NCBI GenBank assembly: GCA_030613285.1
Contig: JAUWME010000012.1
Span: 1-14,854 of the forward strand
DNA length: 14,854 nt
Reading direction: 5' to 3'
Source of the DNA: Candidatus Zymogenus sp.
GTDB lineage: Bacteria > Desulfobacterota > Zymogenia > Zymogenales > Zymogenaceae
Shown: in pieces, positions 11,914 through 14,854 of the stretch
How positions within the stretch are numbered: position 1 is the first letter of the stretch
How the letters are laid out: the number at the start of each line of letters is the position of its first letter
The notes under the pieces: generated by a model
Seen by the model: only the letters and a program-made list of their open reading frames with translations
The model's database searches: none
Told to the model about the DNA's origin: nothing
Made by a program: the position numbers and the translations under genes

Positions 11914-14193
11914 ATGAAAGATCGAATTAATAAAATTAGGGAAAAGATGAAGAGGAAGAAGATTTCTCCGGAGGATGCAAGAAAGCGAAGGGAGAGGATT
12001 ATAATCGTCATTTCTGTAATTGTCATCCTCTGCTTGACTATTTTTGGTACATACATCACCCAAAAAAATCTCGACATTGGTATCGGGGAAAATCTTCTGC
12101 TAATTGCCCTGATTGATATTAATATTATCTTACTTGTTCTCGTTATATTTCTTGTTATCAGAAATTTTGTAAAGCTAGTCTTTGAGCGGAAAAGACAAGT
12201 AAAAGCCGCAAGGCTGAGAACAAAATTGGTACTCGCTTTTGCCGGCTTGACGCTGTTTCCGACCCTAATTATGTTTTTTGCCGCTATACTCTTTTTTTCG
12301 GGAAGCATGAATAAATTTTTCAACGTAAAAGTTGAAAGCTCTCTGGAAGATTCCCTCGATTTGGCAAAGGCCTATTACAACAGCTCCACCGAAAAGGTTC
12401 TAACATCTGCAAGTGAGATGGGAGAAAAGTCTAAAAAGTCGAACTACTTAAAGAAGGAGAATGTTGCTCGGCTCAAAAGATATATTATAAGGGAACGTAA
12501 AGCGAGGGATCTGGACCTTGTCAAGGTTTTTTCCCCTAACTTGGAAGAGCTTGCCTCGTCGGTTGGCGATGACATCCCCGACAAATCGCTGGAGCGGCTG
12601 GATATATCAATATTTGAAAAGGCTTTGAACCGCGAAACCATATCAACCATTCAAACAACAGGTTATGGAGACATCGTCTTGGCCCTTTATCCGGTAATTT
12701 CGGATGATTCTGTCGTCGCCATTGTAATGACAGCAAATTTTGTTACAAAATCCTTGATGGCAAAGATGCGTTCAATCGAAACTTTTCTTTATGAATACAA
12801 AAGAAATAAACTCTACAAAAAACCAATTGTTACCAGTTACCTTATCACCCTTGCGGTCATTGCCCTTCTGGTGGTCTTTATTGCCACATGGCTCGGTTTT
12901 TATTTCGCAAAGGAGATTACCGTTCCAATTTCTCTTCTTGTTGACGGAACAAAGAAGGTGGCAGAAGGAGACCTTGATGTCTTCGTGGACGCTTATCCCA
13001 AAGACGAGATTGGTCTCCTTGTAGACTCTTTCAATATCATGACCCAGGATTTGAAGACGCAGTCAAGGAGGCTTGAAAGGGCATACAATGAATTGTCCAG
13101 TACAAACATGGAGTTGGATCAAAGAAGACGCTACATGGAGATTATTCTGAGAAACGTAGCGGCGGGAGTCATCTCCATTGACAAAAACGGTATTCTCACC
13201 ACGGTAAACAAATCCGCAGAGAGGATGATTGGTATAAAGACATTGAAAGTAATCAACCGTCCCTACAACGAGGTGCTTCGTCCCATCCACCATAAGATTG
13301 TCCTGGAGCTCATTGAGGACCTAAAAACTTCCAAGAAAGGCTTCATGCAACGTCAAGTGGAAATCCCCCTGGAGGACAGGACTTTGATTTTGATGGCCCA
13401 CATGAACAACCTTGTTGACGAGGATGAAAACTACATGGGGATGGTTGTGGTTTTTGATGACATCACAGAAATTATGAAGGCCCAGAAAATGGCCGCATGG
13501 AGGGAGGTCGCAAAGAGAATTGCTCACGAAATAAAAAACCCCTTGACACCGATAAAACTCTCAGCCCAGAGAATTAGAAAGAAGTATCTCGATAAGTTCG
13601 ATGGAGATGCTGAAGTTCTGGACGAATGCACAAATACTATCATCACGCAAGTTGAGGAGATGAAGACATTGGTGAACGAGTTTTCCCTCTTCGCAAGGAT
13701 GCCTTCTGCCAAGCCCAAACCCAACGATCTCAATAAAATTGTGAAGGAGGCAATAAGTCTCTATAAGGAAGCAAACAAAAATATAATATACAGTTTTGAT
13801 GAGGATAATAGCATTCCAATAATGAATCTCGACAAAGAGCAGATAAAGCGGGTACTCATTAACCTCATTGAAAACGCCATTGAAGCAATAGATAAAGGGA
13901 AAGATAAAAGGAAAAGCAAAGTCGACAGGAGAGGGGAAATCAAAATTGAGACTTCTTTTCTACAATATTTAAACGTAGTACGTCTTGTCATCACCGATAC
14001 CGGAAGGGGGATAACCCTTGACGAAAGAAACCGCCTCTTTGAACCGTACTATTCTACAAAAAAGAACGGAACGGGACTTGGCCTCACCATTGTAAACACG
14101 ATAGTGTCAGACCACCGAGGCTATATAAGGGTTGTGGATAACAAGCCGATAGGAACCAAATTTGTAATAGATCTTCCCGTGAGCACATCATGA
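11914..14193 (+). CDS. ntrY: NtrY-like membrane sensor histidine kinase
   Basis: The 759-residue product has NtrY architecture: three N-terminal membrane helices (about 29-49, 60-83, 104-129), an extracytoplasmic region (about 130-305), a fourth helix (306-331), a HAMP linker (about 330-385), a PAS domain (about 405-520), and a kinase core. The H-box is [15 protein letters not shown] (533-547, phosphorylated His538), the N-box [12 protein letters not shown] (648-659, Asn654), then DTGRGI (695-700), the F-box [10 protein letters not shown] (709-718) and GTGLGL (719-724). NtrY phosphorylates NtrX, encoded next. The ATG at 11914 has no ribosome site; an ATG at 11947 preceded by AGGGA is an alternative that removes 11 residues without affecting any domain. 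The stop overlaps the ntrX start in ATGA. Confidence 0.93.
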   Translation: MKDRINKIREKMKRKKISPEDARKRRERIIIVISVIVILCLTIFGTYITQKNLDIGIGENLLLIALIDINIILLVLVIFLVIRNFVKLVFERKRQVKAARLRTKLVLAFAGLTLFPTLIMFFAAILFFSGSMNKFFNVKVESSLEDSLDLAKAYYNSSTEKVLTSASEMGEKSKKSNYLKKENVARLKRYIIRERKARDLDLVKVFSPNLEELASSVGDDIPDKSLERLDISIFEKALNRETISTIQTTGYGDIVLALYPVISDDSVVAIVMTANFVTKSLMAKMRSIETFLYEYKRNKLYKKPIVTSYLITLAVIALLVVFIATWLGFYFAKEITVPISLLVDGTKKVAEGDLDVFVDAYPKDEIGLLVDSFNIMTQDLKTQSRRLERAYNELSSTNMELDQRRRYMEIILRNVAAGVISIDKNGILTTVNKSAERMIGIKTLKVINRPYNEVLRPIHHKIVLELIEDLKTSKKGFMQRQVEIPLEDRTLILMAHMNNLVDEDENYMGMVVVFDDITEIMKAQKMAAWREVAKRIAHEIKNPLTPIKLSAQRIRKKYLDKFDGDAEVLDECTNTIITQVEEMKTLVNEFSLFARMPSAKPKPNDLNKIVKEAISLYKEANKNIIYSFDEDNSIPIMNLDKEQIKRVLINLIENAIEAIDKGKDKRKSKVDRRGEIKIETSFLQYLNVVRLVITDTGRGITLDERNRLFEPYYSTKKNGTGLGLTIVNTIVSDHRGYIRVVDNKPIGTKFVIDLPVSTS

Positions 14194-14854
14194 AAAAAAG
14201 GATATTGATAGTTGACGATGAGGAAAGCATCAGGAGATCCCTATCTGGTGTACTCTCAGATGAGGGATATACGGTGTTTTCTGCAGCCAATGGCGCTGAG
14301 GCGTTGGAGCTTGTTGAAACAGAAAGACCGCACCTGATACTCTTGGACATCTGGATGCCCCAGATTGACGGGATCGAGGTTTTGAAAAAACTGAAAGAAG
14401 ATTTCTCAGAGGTGGCTGTAGTAATGATTTCCGGACACGGAAACATCGAGACCGCCGTTAAGGCCACAAAACTTGGCGCCTACGATTTCATCGAAAAACC
14501 TCTCTCCATCGAAAAGGTCGTAATAACTATTGACCACGCTTTGCGACAGAGACATCTGGAGAAGGAGATCTCCCTATACAAACAGCGATTTGACAAGACC
14601 GTTACCATCGTTTCTGAAAGTGATGTAATGAAAAATCTTTTGGCCGAGATAGAGAGGGCCGCCCCCACCGACAGTTATGTTATGATTACAGGCGAGAATG
14701 GAACGGGGAAGGAACTTGTAGCAAGGCAACTCTTTGCACAAAGCATGAGAACCGACGGTCAGTTTGTGGAGGTGAACTGTGCGGCAATTCCCGAAGAGTT
14801 AATTGAGAGTGAACTTTTCGGTTACGAAAAGGGCGCTTTTACTGGAGCCGTAGG
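14190..14854 (+). CDS. ntrX: NtrX/NtrC-family sigma-54 response regulator (partial, runs off right edge)
   Basis: The first 221 residues are present. A receiver domain (1-120) has the acidic pocket DDEE (9-12), phospho-acceptor Asp53 in LLDIWMP, Ser81 in MISGHG and Lys103 in EKP. A AAA+ domain begins near 140 with Walker A GENGTGKE (168-175; the usual residue at position 170 is Ser) and the sigma-54-contacting GAFTGA loop (215-220), so it should activate RpoN-dependent promoters. The rest of the AAA+ domain and the helix-turn-helix lie beyond the window. Adjacency to ntrY favours NtrX over NtrC. It starts in the ATGA overlap with ntrY and is surely co-transcribed. No -24/-12 promoter was seen in the window. 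Confidence 0.93.
   Translation, partial: MKKRILIVDDEESIRRSLSGVLSDEGYTVFSAANGAEALELVETERPHLILLDIWMPQIDGIEVLKKLKEDFSEVAVVMISGHGNIETAVKATKLGAYDFIEKPLSIEKVVITIDHALRQRHLEKEISLYKQRFDKTVTIVSESDVMKNLLAEIERAAPTDSYVMITGENGTGKELVARQLFAQSMRTDGQFVEVNCAAIPEELIESELFGYEKGAFTGAV

Noticed and set aside
1..14854. CRISPR array, insertion sequence, tRNA or rRNA genes
   Set aside because: No regularly spaced repeats with unique spacers, no transposase-like frame with terminal repeats, and no tRNA-like cloverleaf or rRNA sequence was seen on reading either strand.

Overview
The window looks like a piece of chromosome from a Gram-negative bacterium. LpxC (lipid A synthesis), an FHA protein with a membrane span, a PlsB-type acyltransferase and an NtrY/NtrX pair preceded by a DUF4390 protein together point to a proteobacterial or deltaproteobacterial-type (Desulfobacterota-like) lineage, probably uncultured. 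The base composition is moderately AT-rich. The exact taxon cannot be fixed from the sequence alone.

Layout: everything left of about 4.2 kb is transcribed leftward and everything right of about 4.5 kb rightward, from one divergent control region (4214-4536). Leftward, reading from the divergence: rpsU (ribosomal protein S21, TTG start); a 3' region with imperfect repeats, a possible structured RNA and a strong intrinsic terminator (3600-3634); plsB-like; an FHA/transmembrane protein with a Pro/Gly repeat tail; and, running off the left edge, the first 215 residues of a nuclease-methylase type restriction-modification protein whose start abuts a perfect 12-bp inverted repeat.

Rightward: queH, an overlapping small membrane-anchored protein, then a five-gene cassette (5723-10313). 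The cassette encodes an alpha-helical protein, an SPFH-domain protein carrying three C-terminal zinc ribbons, and three further proteins that each begin with a zinc ribbon and share Tyr-x-Pro-aromatic motifs; two of them end in a pair of membrane helices. This cassette is the best candidate for a poorly described system: probably a membrane-associated assembly linked to envelope stress or membrane domains. It is flanked and interrupted by palindromes and short repeats.

The right end holds a tightly packed operon, lpxC - DUF4390 protein - ntrY - ntrX (the last cut by the window edge), with four-base ATGA overlaps at the first and last junctions. Its promoter has near-consensus boxes so close to the lpxC ATG that the transcript should be leaderless. 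The operon pairs outer-membrane lipid synthesis with a sigma-54-type two-component regulator.
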